From the NCBI GenBank assembly GCA_033032865.1, contig JAWHQI010000524.1, positions 857,639 through 921,638 of the forward strand: 64,000 nucleotides of DNA, in the 5' to 3' direction. A model generated the notes under the pieces. That model was not told where the DNA came from, made no database searches, and saw only the letters and a list, made by a program, of their open reading frames with translations. A program made the translations under genes and the position numbers. How positions within the stretch are numbered: the first letter of the stretch is position 1; each line of letters starts with the position of its first letter. Below, in pieces: positions 52,859-62,368 of this stretch. Origin of the DNA: Dactylorhiza incarnata. Lineage: Eukaryota; Streptophyta; Magnoliopsida; Asparagales; Orchidaceae.

Positions 52859-54482
52859 TGCAGGACGGCACGTAAGGTTTGTGCGCTTGTCGGCTATTTC
52901 TAGGAAACCCTAAATGCATGCAATTAAAATGGAAATTTGAGCGGGTGTTGCACAAGCTTTAAGAAATTAAGCAACTAGATTTTTATAAAGCACAAGATTA
53001 CTATTTTATTTTTAAAATGAATTTTCTTGAATAATGATTCAATTCTAAATCCGGGGAAGGAAGTTCACAACTTTCGTTCTGTTACCCTTGTCGTCGCAAA
53101 CAGAAATCGTGACTCCAAATACGTTTTCGTTTGGAGTTTTCAACGTAGCGTTTGCTGTCAAAACTCGGGCGAAAATCCAGCAATGAATCTATTAACCTAA
53201 ACAGAAAATGTAGACGCACGCAAAGGAAGGGGAGGAAACAATTACCCACGGAAAGAGTCGTCTTTCCGCAATCGAAGCCGACGGTGATCCCGCGAGGAAT
53301 TCCTCGTCATCTTCGATCTCACGCACCGAGGTCGGCCGCTGCCGCACACGGGTACCATGGAATAATTTCTCTCAATCTCACACTAAAGTGGTTCCACGGA
53401 ATCTCAAACACTCACTAGTGCAAGGAGGCCACAAATTAAACAACCTAACATCTCACTCGCTCTCACACCCAAGGTGGATCCACGAAATCTCGATCACTCA
53501 AAGTGGTTCCTCGAAATCTCTAGTCGAATGAAATGAGAGGCAGGATTTCCCCTCCTAGATTCACAGCACAAATTCAACTTACAAAAATAAATAAGCTAAA
53601 TAAAGATCAAATAGTAGATCTCTCTGTTCTTCTTCAATAAGTCTAAGATTCAAACAGTAACATTAAAGTTACTGTTCATCATCTTCTCTACAACTCAACA
53701 ACTGGGTTTGAACGGAAGACAAACAGCAAAGCTAGAACTCCCACGGGAAACAAATTACAGCAACCGGACAACAAACACACTATTCATCGTCTCTTTCACC
53801 AACAGGAATTACACAAACGATCAATAGCTCAAACGAAAATGTTACAGCACTACAAAATTCCATCCTTCTCACGGAACATGGAAAAAACCCCACGGAATCA
53901 CTCTTACACAAATATTAGATCTTCTTACAGAGCTCCAACTGAACATCCCTCATACGTCCCCATCTCCTCCTTTTTATAGGGTTTTAAATAGGAAGAAATA
54001 AAAGGAAATCGGCAGCAAAACCTCTGATGGCGTCGTGGAAGAAGCGGCATGGAGGAGTTGGCCTCAACTGTCGGAGAGGAGGACGTGGCCAGAATGTGAA
54101 GCAGGACTGGTATCGTTTCTGTGGGGGCTTTCCCTGGTGCAGCGCCAAAGTCGGGGAGGTGCGCTGGAAATCCTACCGCGAGCAACGTTTCTGCGGAGGT
54201 TTCCATTTGTGCTGGGTCTTCTGGCCGAATCGGGAAGAATGAACCGCTGGGAAGGCTGAACCGGCCCTAGTTTTCTATAACAGAGAAATATATATATATA
54301 ATTGAGGATTCGATAAAAGCTCCAAAATATGGCTACGTACGCAGGCATGCAAAATAAAATGCAAACTAAAATAAATTGCAAAATAACAAAATTAAAATGC
54401 AATAACTCAGGGTCGGTAGAGGTCCGGACGGGTGCGGTGTCGGGCACTTCTGCGTTGACCTGATCTGGACTGGTCTCCACCA
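52859..54482 (-). repeat. 5' LTR of element F
   Basis: 1624 bp with TG...CA ends (TGCAGGACGG to TCTCCACCA in + strand reading). It is the full-length reference for the two pieces of the left LTR. The sequence to its right (from 54483) is copia coding sequence, so F inserted into element G. Confidence 0.9.
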
Positions 54483-55560
54483 CTGTGTCAATGGACTTAT
54501 AATCCGTCAACCCAGTTTCTTCCAGGATATCAAAGACATACTTTTTTGAGATATGGCTATTCCAGATTTTGATTGGGCCATCTCAATTTCAAGTAAATAG
54601 CGTAAATGGACAAGATCTTTGTCTTGGAATTAATGAAACATGTATTGTTTGAGTTTCATAATTTTTTCATTATTATCTCCTGCAATTACAATGTCATCAA
54701 CATAAACCACAAGGTAAATGTTGCAACCATTAGAAAAGTGTTTGTAAAAGACAGAGTGATATTCTCCACTTCGAGTCATTCTAAATTCTTGAAGAGCCGA
54801 ACTAAATCTTCCAAACCAAGCACGTGGAGATTGTTTGAGACCATATAGATCTTTCTGTAGTTTACAGACTAGATAACCGAACTCCCCCTGAGCAAGAAAA
54901 CCTGGTGGTTGCTCCAAGTAAACTTCTTCTATAAGATCACCATAGAGGAATGTGTTTTTAATATCTAACTGAAATATGGGCCAATTACGCATCGTAGTCA
55001 TGGATAAGAGAAGACAAGGAAAGGTCATTTTAGCAATTGGAGAGAATATATCTCCATAATCCAATCCATAGACATGTGTGTACCCTTTATCTAGTAATCT
55101 CGCTTTTAGTCGATTGATTCGTTCGTCTAGGACAACTTTGACTCTAAAGATCCATCTGCATCCAACAATGGTTTTCCTTTTAAGGAGAGGAACTAAATTC
55201 TGGATAAAATTGGATTCCGGGGTTGTCATTTCTTCAACCATGGCTTGTCTCCGGCCAGGATGAGATAGTGTTTCCTGAATGGTTTTAGGAATATGAACAT
55301 AAGAGAGCCAAAACAAAGTTGTACTGGGATGTTGAGAGGCTGTGGTGTCTTAAGAACTGATAAATAGGATGAGGATTACGAGTAGAGCGGTTACCTTTGC
55401 AAATAGAAAAGGGACCAGAATTCGAAGCCAGTTTAGATGTGGAAGGAGCTGAATCACCTAAAATGATACCCGGATTTTATTGTGTCGACGAAAGTTGGGA
55501 TCGGCATTGTTAAGTGATAAAAGTACGAATGAGAGGAGGATCAAAAAGAGTAATAGGTGT
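54483..55560 (-). pseudogene. Copia G: reverse transcriptase and start of RNase H region
   Basis: Frame 55316-54630 holds KTIVGCRWIFRVK, LDYGDIFSPIAKM, FQLDIKNTFLYGDLIEEVYL, VCKLQKDLYGLKQSPRAWF and catalytic YVDD (LVVYVDDIVIAG). It continues in another frame to YVFDILEETGLTDYKSIDT, where it is cut by the LTR of F at 54482. The remaining RNase H and 3' LTR of G are not found left of F, because the left end of F is itself truncated. Confidence 0.9.
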
Positions 55561-56062
55561 ATCTAAAGAGATACGAGTGGGAAGGGCATGCGATATATAT
55601 TCAGATATGGATAAGGATTATGAGAAGTACGGGGTATCCTCAAAAAAGGTGACATCAGCAAATATATAGTGGCAACGAGTAGAAGGTGAATAATATTTAT
55701 ATCCCTTCTGGACCCATGAGTAACCGACAAAGATACATTTGGCAGCACAAGCAGATAACATGTTAAGTTCAGTTGAGAGGTCATTAACAAAATAAGTTGA
55801 ACAAAAGATCTTAGGAGGAACCTGAAATAAACCCTCTTTTGGAAATGAAAGAGAGTGAGGGACTTAGTGACTGAGGGTAGAGGATGGCATACGTTTGATT
55901 AGGTAGACAATAGTGAGAACAACATCACCCGAAGATTTTGGGGGGCATTATCATGGATCAAAAGGGTACATGATGTCTCAAGTATGTGTATATGTTTCCG
56001 TTCAGTAACCTCATTCTGTTGGGATGTATGTGGACATGTGGATTGATGAATAATGTCATGTG
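55561..56062 (-). pseudogene. Copia G: integrase C-terminal remnant
   Basis: Decayed minus-strand frames with copia integrase words (for example CCQMYLCRLLMGPEG-like near 55700, and TERKHIHILET near 55985). Interrupted at 56063 by element H. Confidence 0.65.
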
Positions 56063-56067
56063 ATGTC
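56063..56067. repeat. Target-site duplication of element H, left (atgtc)
   Basis: atgtc precedes LTR1 and recurs at 58242-58246 after LTR2. Confidence 0.85.
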
Positions 56068-56516
56068 TGTTAAGAGCCCTACACCGTCAATTATCTAGTA
56101 GCGGTCATATTATTACGGGTCTTTAAGTATTAGAGTCGAGTTGTATGAGTCGAGTTGTATGAGTCGAGTTATATAGTCGAGTCGTAGTTATGAGTTATGA
56201 GAGTCTTAATGTGTTAGTATAGTGCGCATCTTCTTATACTAGGTATTCACACTTATGCTAACGTGGGTCCTATATATAGGGACCGCTTGGGTCATGAATC
56301 AATATGAAAGAATGAGTCCAAGTTTCTTTTTATCTCTCTAAGTTTCTCTCGCTATCTCTCTCTAGTTCTTTCTCCTCCCCACATTTCTAGGGTTAGGGTT
56401 GAGCACGGCTCCCCTTCTTCCTCTCCCCTCGCATTCTCTGTGGATTAAGCTCGTCTCCCCTTGTATCTACACCTCCACTGCCACCTTCGATGACGTTCTG
56501 GGCTAGGCCCATAACA
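56068..56516 (+). repeat. LTR1 of element H
   Basis: 449 bp. Includes the promoter-like word 'cctatatataggga' and a C/T-rich 'tttctctcgctatctctctc' transcribed region. It ends gggctaggcccataaca. Confidence 0.88.
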
Positions 56517-57180
56517 TCTTAGTGTCATAGCGTTCGGTCCTCCTCACTCCCCCAAATAGCAGCCCGTCAGGCCTTCTTCGTCACGGTTTGAGGTTCCTCC
56601 GACACCACATTCCTCAGTTCCCCGCCCCACTTTCGTAACCACCGTCAATTCCCTCCATTGTGATCCCTTCCCAGCATGGCTCACGGTAGCCGCACGCAAT
56701 TTCGCCTTCATCGAGGGTAGGCGCTCCACACGTCTGACGTCGTCTCTGTGGCACAAGGCGGCAACCCTCGCCCGCTTCCAGTGCAACTCATTGACCACGC
56801 TTCCGACGCATCGTTACGCTATTGCGGTCGGCGAGCCTCTTCCGTCTGCACGGAAGATTACAAGCTTACGGGAGGTAGGATCGACGGGATCTCTCATTCA
56901 TGCGATCATTCCTTCCACCCAGTTTCGTCGACGTTGTCATTTTGAAGTGTTCTGCCGCCCACATGCCACTCCACGCCTTATCATTTCGAGCCTCGTGGAG
57001 CTGACAACTACCCAACACCATTTCTCTCTCGAGCCACCCACACTTCTCCTTTCACGAGCCCACCAACCCGCATCAAAGTCGTGGGGTCATCAAAGTCTCG
57101 GGGTCACGTGCACTCATCCAATTAATTGGTTAATTAATTAATTCTTCATTGGATTAATTGTTTTAATTAATTATTACGGC

Positions 57181-57741
57181 ATGTTGACGAGCTCCAACGA
57201 GCAAGCCGCCCTCCGTTCGATGCTACAGAAGTTATCGGCGTCCTATGACGCCGCTCTTGAACGACTCACCGCTAGCATTGACCTCTGCTTCAGGGATCCG
57301 ATTCCACTGGAATCTCCACTGATCCCACCACAGCCATCCTCTATGCCACCTGCACTTGAAAAAGCTCTGCCGCTTTTCGTAATTCTTGTCCCTCCATCGC
57401 ATCTGATTGTTTCCGACGCGCAGTTCACACAACCGGCATCGGCCATCTGCTCTGTCGTCTCCTCTAGAGCTCTTCTTTTTGAGGACTATGACCGAGCCGG
57501 CACCGCTGCTTCTGATCACTTGCTATTCACGTTCAGCACAGTCCTCTATCGCCCTCAACTGATCGCATTCACTCGGCACACTCGCCCACTCCAGAGCTTC
57601 TGTCCGAAGGTCCTCATTCTGCCAGCGCCTCAGCCATGTCAGATCCTTGTCGTCTCTCGTGCCTCCTGTGAGCACGACGACGGCCCGCCACTCGTTGCAG
57701 TCGTTGCCACAGCAACGCATTATTGGGATATGTTCTGGTGA
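57181..57741 (+). CDS. Internal ORF of element H, unknown product
   Basis: 186 codons from ATG 57181. The N-terminus (RSMLQKLSASYDAALERLTA) looks like a short amphipathic helix, reminiscent of the start of many plant Gag proteins. The rest is Pro/Leu/Ser-rich with no zinc knuckle or catalytic motif. An AT-rich run ('ttaattaattaattattac', 57125-57178) lies just upstream. It may be a Gag remnant, captured host sequence or chance ORF; GC content is higher than the surrounding intron. No family recognised. Confidence 0.35.
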   Translation: MLTSSNEQAALRSMLQKLSASYDAALERLTASIDLCFRDPIPLESPLIPPQPSSMPPALEKALPLFVILVPPSHLIVSDAQFTQPASAICSVVSSRALLFEDYDRAGTAASDHLLFTFSTVLYRPQLIAFTRHTRPLQSFCPKVLILPAPQPCQILVVSRASCEHDDGPPLVAVVATATHYWDMFW

Positions 57742-57820
57742 GAAATCAAAGAGTCAGACGATCACGTCATGCAAGCACCGTTCGAGCTTGAGGCAAGCTC
57801 GATTTGAAAGGAGGGTGGGT

Positions 57821-58241
57821 TGTTATGAGTCCCACACCGACAATAATCTAGTAGCAATCTTATTATCACGAGTCTTTAAGTATTGGAATCGAGTTGTATG
57901 AGTCGAGTCGTAGTTATGAGTTATTAGATTCTTAATGCGTTAGTATGGTGCGCATATTTTTATATTGGGTATTTACGCGTATACCACCATGGGTCCTATA
58001 TATAGGGACCCCTTGGGTCATAAATCAATATGAAAGAATGAATCTAAGTTTCTTTTTATCTCTCTAAGTTCCTCTCATTCTCTCTCTAGTTCTTTCTTCT
58101 CTCCTTATTTCTAGGGTTGGGGTTGAGCACGGCTCCCCTTCTTCCTCTCCCATCACATTCTTCGTTGGTTGAGCTCGACTCCCCTTGTATCTCCGCTTCC
58201 AACCGCTAACTACGACGACGTTACGGGCCAAGCCCATAACA
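57821..58241 (+). repeat. LTR2 of element H
   Basis: 421 bp, collinear with LTR1, from TGTTATGAGTCCC to AAGCCCATAACA. Confidence 0.88.
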
Positions 58242-58275
58242 ATGTCATGAATCGAGTGAGATGTGATGAGAAATA

Positions 58276-58692
58276 TGTTATGGGCCGGGCCCGCGACTCT
58301 GGGACTCTGGGCCTAATCCCACTCCCGCTCCCGGGTTTGGTCCCGCAACATAACAGGGCCGCGGCCCACACACCCCAGCCCCTTTCCGCACGGTTTCTCG
58401 GTTTGGCGGGTTGTTGAGGCAGGGACTTGATCCCCCGACCTCATTGATATAAGCTTTTAAACGCCAGCTCCTATCACCAATTGATCCGCGGATCAATTGG
58501 TGATAGGAGCTGGCGTTAAGAGCTTATATCAAGGAGGTCGGGGGATCAAGCCCACGCCTCAACAACCTGTCGCACCGAGAACACGTGCGGAAAGGGGTTG
58601 GGGTGTGTGGGCCGCGGCCCTGTTATGTGGCGGGACCAAACTCGGGAGCGGGAGCGGGATTAGGCCCAGAGTTCCGGGCCCGGCCCATAACA
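58276..58692. mobile_element. Hairpin element 1 (inverted dimer)
   Basis: A ~208-base sequence and its near-exact inverse, meeting at a perfect centre 'caccaattgatccgcggatc' and its complement (58488/58489). Outer ends are TGTTATGGGCC and GGCCCATAACA. Reading outward from the centre, each arm carries an A-box-like TGATAGGAGCTGG and, about 42 bases on, a B-box-like GGATCAAGCCC. This is the arrangement of a tRNA-derived pol III promoter, so each arm may be a SINE-like unit. It forms a near-perfect fold-back RNA or DNA structure. No protein. Confidence 0.8.
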
Positions 58693-58727
58693 TAAAAGTG
58701 CACTTTTATGTTATGGGCCGGGCCCGG
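58674..58727. repeat. 54-bp perfect palindrome at the junction of the two hairpins
   Basis: 27-base arms are perfectly complementary around the centre gtgcac (58700/58701). It includes the 16-base spacer 'taaaagtgcactttta' between the facing element ends. Confidence 0.9.
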
Positions 58728-59080
58728 GACTTTGGGCCTAATCCCGCTCCCTAGTTTGGTCCAGCCACATAACAGGGTCGCGGCCCACACACCCCAACCC
58801 CTTTCCGCATGTGTTCTCGGTGCGGCGGGTTGTTGAGGCGGGGGCTTGATCCCCCGACCTCCTTGATAGAAGCTCTTAACGTCAGCGGATCAGTTGGTGA
58901 TAGGAGCTGGCGTTAAGAACTTCTATCAAGGAGGTCGGGAGATCAAGCCCACGCCTCAACAACCCGCCGCACTGAGAACACGTGCGGAAGGGGTTGGGGT
59001 GTGTGGGCCGCGGCCTTGTTATATGGCGGGATCAAACCCAGGAGCGGGAGCGGGATTAGTCCCGGGCCTGGCCCATAACA
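58709..59080. mobile_element. Hairpin element 2 (inverted dimer, one arm shortened)
   Basis: Same family as hairpin 1 in the same order of arms. The left arm lacks the central ~20-30 bases next to the symmetry point (it runs from 'aacgtcagc' straight into 'ggatcagttggtg'). The pair of hairpins together is flanked by aaata (58271-58275 and 59081-59085). Confidence 0.8.
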
Positions 59081-59085
59081 AAATA

Positions 59086-60480
59086 TCATTATCACTACGG
59101 AAGATGCGAATGAATTTGTTAAATTGACTTTGTATTTCATTAAAGAAATTCTTAAAATGGTAAATATTTCATAGCAATCTTTCGTTTAAGTAAATTCAAG
59201 TGCATCTGGAAAAATCATTAACAAAGTACATATCTCAAAAGATAATTAACCCGACTAGGTCCCCAAATATCATAATGAACTAATCAGAAGGAAACTTAGC
59301 ACGGTGAACACCTGGGAAAAGAAGCCCGAGTATGTTTTCTAAGTTGACACTACTCACAGTTTAATGAATTCAATTGAGAGAGATGAATCATTCTCTTCAA
59401 TTTATTTTTACTAGGATGGCCAAGACAACTATGTAGAATATCAGGAGAGTCAAAAATGCTGCAAAAAGCAGGAGGATATTGTTGGACATAGTAGAATCCC
59501 AGTGATTCAATACCTACTTTAATCATCATCCCCATACTCATGTCTTATATAGAAAAAGAAATATTAGTGAAAGTTATAGAACAATTTAGATGTCAAGTTA
59601 GTTGATTAATAGAGATAAGTTTAAAAGGACATCCGCGGATGAAGAGAACCGAGTGTAAGGGTATTGAAGAAAGTGGAGCAGCTTTTCCAATACCCGCGGC
59701 TTTAGCTTTAGATCCATTGGTAAGAGTAATTTGATGATTAGTGTGCAGTTGTGATAGATTGGAAAAAAGAGAGGAATTATCATCCAGGTGATCAGAAGCA
59801 CCAGAATCCAAAATTCATGATCCAGTAAGCGTCGTATAAGTAAGACAAGTAGTAGGATTACCAGTAGACGTTGTAGTGGTAGGAACTGTGTTTTGTAGCC
59901 CAGTCTTTATTGGAAGTACTCATTGAACTCATTGTCACTTGGGACATTTTGATGAGTATGTCCCTGATCAGATGGCTGCACATAATGACATTCACAGATC
60001 TATCTGAAAATCCAACGAGTAACATTTGTCCCGGGTATGTCTCATTCGTTTACAATAAGTGCTTTGTGGTCGATTATCGGGATTGTGGACACCTCACACA
60101 CGGCCACGGCCTGTTTGTCTCGAGTGGACATGTGAGCAGAAGAGTCAAGATATGATTGAGCACTAGCCCCTGCTGTGTACTTGGGAATGGGAACTCGTAG
60201 CAAACGATCAATGAGAGCCTCAGTAGTGGGAACGCTAGGGTTAGTTAGTATTTGATTGTGGACAGAGTCCAAATCCTTATGGTAAGTCCTGAACAACAAA
60301 AACCATACACATATTATCAATTTTCATTAGAGTGTGGGGATCTATATCAGTTAGGAGTAATTTCCCCTCTTCCATAGTATGTTGAGCCTTGGTGAGATAT
60401 GATGGAAGATCATGTTCTATCATTTAAAGAGCGGCAAATTTGTGGACAATATATTTAAGACGTTACAGAACGCAGATGAA
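59086..60480 (-). pseudogene. Copia G: integrase start, protease and gag
   Basis: Minus-strand order from right to left. Gag is near 60320-60042 (KDLDSVHNQILTNPSVPT, ALIDRLLRVP). Protease follows at 59811-59593 (MDSGASDHLDDNSSLFSNLS, where the usual upstream Trp/Ile frame is interrupted). GAG-pre-integrase is at about 59430-59350 (ILHSCLGHPSKNKLKRM). Decayed integrase runs to 59086. Many stops. Part of the same element as 54483-56062. Confidence 0.82.
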
Positions 60481-60867
60481 GAGGGTCCTGCAAATGATGA
60501 AGAGCAGACGATGAGATGCGGGGAGCAGGTTGGTGAGATGCGGGGAGCAGGTTGACGATCTAGTTTTGGACGACGAGGTGTGCAGAACGCAGAAGTGCTT
60601 GGGAGGGCTCGGTGAGGAGAGCACGTTGACGAAGAGATCTTGTTCTAAACTGCAGTTGGTCGACCAGGAGAACAGGTTGACGAGAGGCGCTGGACTTCGA
60701 AATCGACGCCTAGACAGTTGTTGAGTCTCTCTGGACAACGAGGAGATTTGGACGACGGGTCTACAATAGGCGCGGGCTGACGAAATTGACTTCTGGACGG
60801 AGAGTCGAGGATCGTTGGACGAGCAGGGGGCTCGGGGCGACGACTAGCGAAGGCCGTGGGCGGCTAG
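60481..60867 (-). other. Copia G leader / gag N-terminal region
   Basis: Between the primer-binding site and recognisable gag. It contains repeated 'gcggggagcaggttg' and 'gacga' words (a 22-base-scale duplication at 60517-60560). No clear frame. Confidence 0.4.
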
Positions 60868-60885
60868 GTCATCGCTCTGATACCA
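60868..60885 (-). promoter_or_regulatory. Primer-binding site of copia G (initiator tRNA-Met type)
   Basis: The minus strand reads TGGTATCAGAGCGATGACC, a perfect core match to the initiator tRNA-Met primer site, directly next to the LTR. Confidence 0.88.
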
Positions 60886-61029
60886 TGAGAAATAGGAGCC
60901 TTTTGGATTCGCAATCAATTAATTACAATTATACAATAGCCCTCCTATATGTACAGAAGAAGGGGAGACCGAATTACAAAATACCAATGTAGGGCAAAAA
61001 CATAAATACAAAGATACGAAATATCAACA
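60886..61029 (-). repeat. 5' LTR of copia G
   Basis: 144 bp from TGAGAAATAGG to ATATCAACA (+ reading), with TG...CA ends. The short length is within the range of plant copia LTRs. The partner LTR is missing from the window. Confidence 0.7.
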
Positions 61030-61278
61030 GAAATGAAAAAGTTTATCTTAAATTACTAAGACAATAGCATGAGATTAAATGATAATCTTTCTTATATTCT
61101 ATTTTCTCAATGTATCTCTCTTCTACCGCATCATTAATGCATCATTTAATGTATATAAAAATCTCAAAATGTATTTTTGAGAGCTTCATGTCAAAATGAA
61201 TCACTCTAACTCTCCTTCATAACTCTCTTCTATAAGAGTAATATGACAATGCTCTGGCACTCCATCTTATTTCTTCAG

Positions 61279-61636
61279 GCTATAAGCGTCATAGGGCTGC
61301 TATCAGGCAGCTGCTGCAAATATATGCCACTTCTTATTGTCGACCCTGAGATAGTCTTGATCGACTTGCCCGTGACTCTCCCATCTCTCTTGTCGTCTAC
61401 CTATTGGGGTTCCATGGCAGAGTCTGTTGCTCGGAAGCTGTGGCTGTCAACCGTACGCATTGTGAGTCTGTCTAGTGGGCCTAATGCTGAAGTACCCAAC
61501 TCGAACATGATCAATGAAACCGATGTTCAAGAATCTGTTTTTTCTCTCTCGGATTATGCACCGGACCTGTCTCTGCTTGAAAGACTATTTGCCACTTGAC
61601 AAGAGACTGAGACTGGCTTCTCTTGAGGTCCCCTGA
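61279..61636 (+). CDS. RST1-like: RST1-like (focadhesin family) gene, terminal exon, with frameshift
   Basis: Begins in phase 0 after acceptor ttcttcag. Reads AISVIGLLSGSCCKYMPLL, VLIDLPVTLPSLLSS and SMAESVARKLWLSTVRI, which I recall as conserved C-terminal blocks of plant RST1. The frame continues to a stop at 61597, but the expected family ending (RIMHRTCLCLKDYLPLDKRL, then RLASLEVP and stop TGA 61634-61636) lies in the +1 frame from the T6 run at 61538-61543. One extra base near 61537 therefore separates two good halves. This is either a sequencing indel or a real inactivating frameshift. The protein is a helical-repeat cytoplasmic factor; the exon would be last. Confidence 0.75.
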
Positions 61637-61853
61637 CCCGGTTCACCGAACTCTTAAGTGATTGTAATCAGAACTTTCTGAATCGGTCCTCTGATGGTGT
61701 TGTGGTTATCTTCTTTGTTCTGCCACTTGACAAGAGACTGAGGCTGGCTTCTCTTGAGGCCTAGTGACCTGGTTCACCGATCTTTTAAGTGAATTGTTGT
61801 TGGAACTTTCTGCGTCGGTCCTCTCGTGGTGTTGTGGTTATCTTCTCTGTTCT
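61591..61853 (+). repeat. 131-bp tandem duplication of the gene's 3' end
   Basis: Copies at 61591-61721 and 61722-61852 both start 'gccacttgacaagagactga', i.e. the last coding residues plus stop plus 3' UTR. The second copy ends in TAG rather than TGA after LASLEA. Differences at roughly 15 positions show it is old. Confidence 0.9.
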
Positions 61854-62240
61854 AATGCACTTTGGAAGTTAAAGAAAAGGATGAACTGTTTCCATCAAAT
61901 GCTGTCAGGTATTTGTCCTTCAGCTTTAGATGTTTATCAGCTTATATTGCTGTTTGCAGAATTGTCAGTAAGATTGTGCTATGTAGTTCGGCCAATTATA
62001 GTAATGGTCATTGTCTTTTTAATGACGAGAGGTGATTAGAAGGCTACCGTTATCTATTGGTTTTTGAGCTTTTCTTTAATAATTTCTTTTGAAGTATAAT
62101 GTCAGGGAAACAAAGACAGCGTCATAGTTTAAACTAGAACAGCAGAGAATTTTGAACAACGGAAATTTAGCAGGAACCAAAATAAAACTAGAGGGGCTCA
62201 ATAGAAAATAAACTAAAGAGTTTCTGCATGGAATTCGGCG
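61854..62240. other. Probable 3' UTR / downstream flank of the RST1-like gene
   Basis: AT-rich, no gene. An ORF at 61764-62039 has no recognisable content. No clear polyadenylation signal could be fixed. Confidence 0.35.
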
Positions 62241-62368
62241 TAAAGTTGGGAGTGTGGCATTAACCTACCGAAAACCTAACAGTGAAGTGACTGGGAGAGT
62301 GGACTAAAGTTGGGAGTGTGGCATTAACCTACCGAAAACCTAACAGTGAAGTGACTGGGAGAGTGGAC
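62241..62368. repeat. Exact 64-bp tandem duplication
   Basis: Two identical units beginning 'taaagttgggagtgtggc', with no visible differences. Confidence 0.92.

Larger units (their letters stand above)
56068..58241 (+). mobile_element. Element H: short non-autonomous LTR retrotransposon
   Basis: 2174 bp with two ~420-450-bp LTRs (56068-56516 and 57821-58241), TG...CA ends (TGTTA...CATAACA), a polypurine tract (gaaaggagggtgggt, 57806-57820) and a 5-bp target duplication. The internal 1.3 kb encodes no protease, RT or integrase; it has one 186-codon ORF of unknown nature. LTR identity is high by eye but with many substitutions and a duplicated 'gagtcgagttgtat' word in LTR1. It would depend on enzymes of another element. 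Confidence 0.88.
31975..61278 (+). other. Inferred intron of the RST1-like gene (29.3 kb)
   Basis: GT (gtaagc) at 31975 to AG (ttcttcag) at 61277-61278; both flanking exons are phase 0 here. It contains a nest of G, F, E and H retroelements and hairpin elements. Inferred from protein continuity. Confidence 0.65.
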
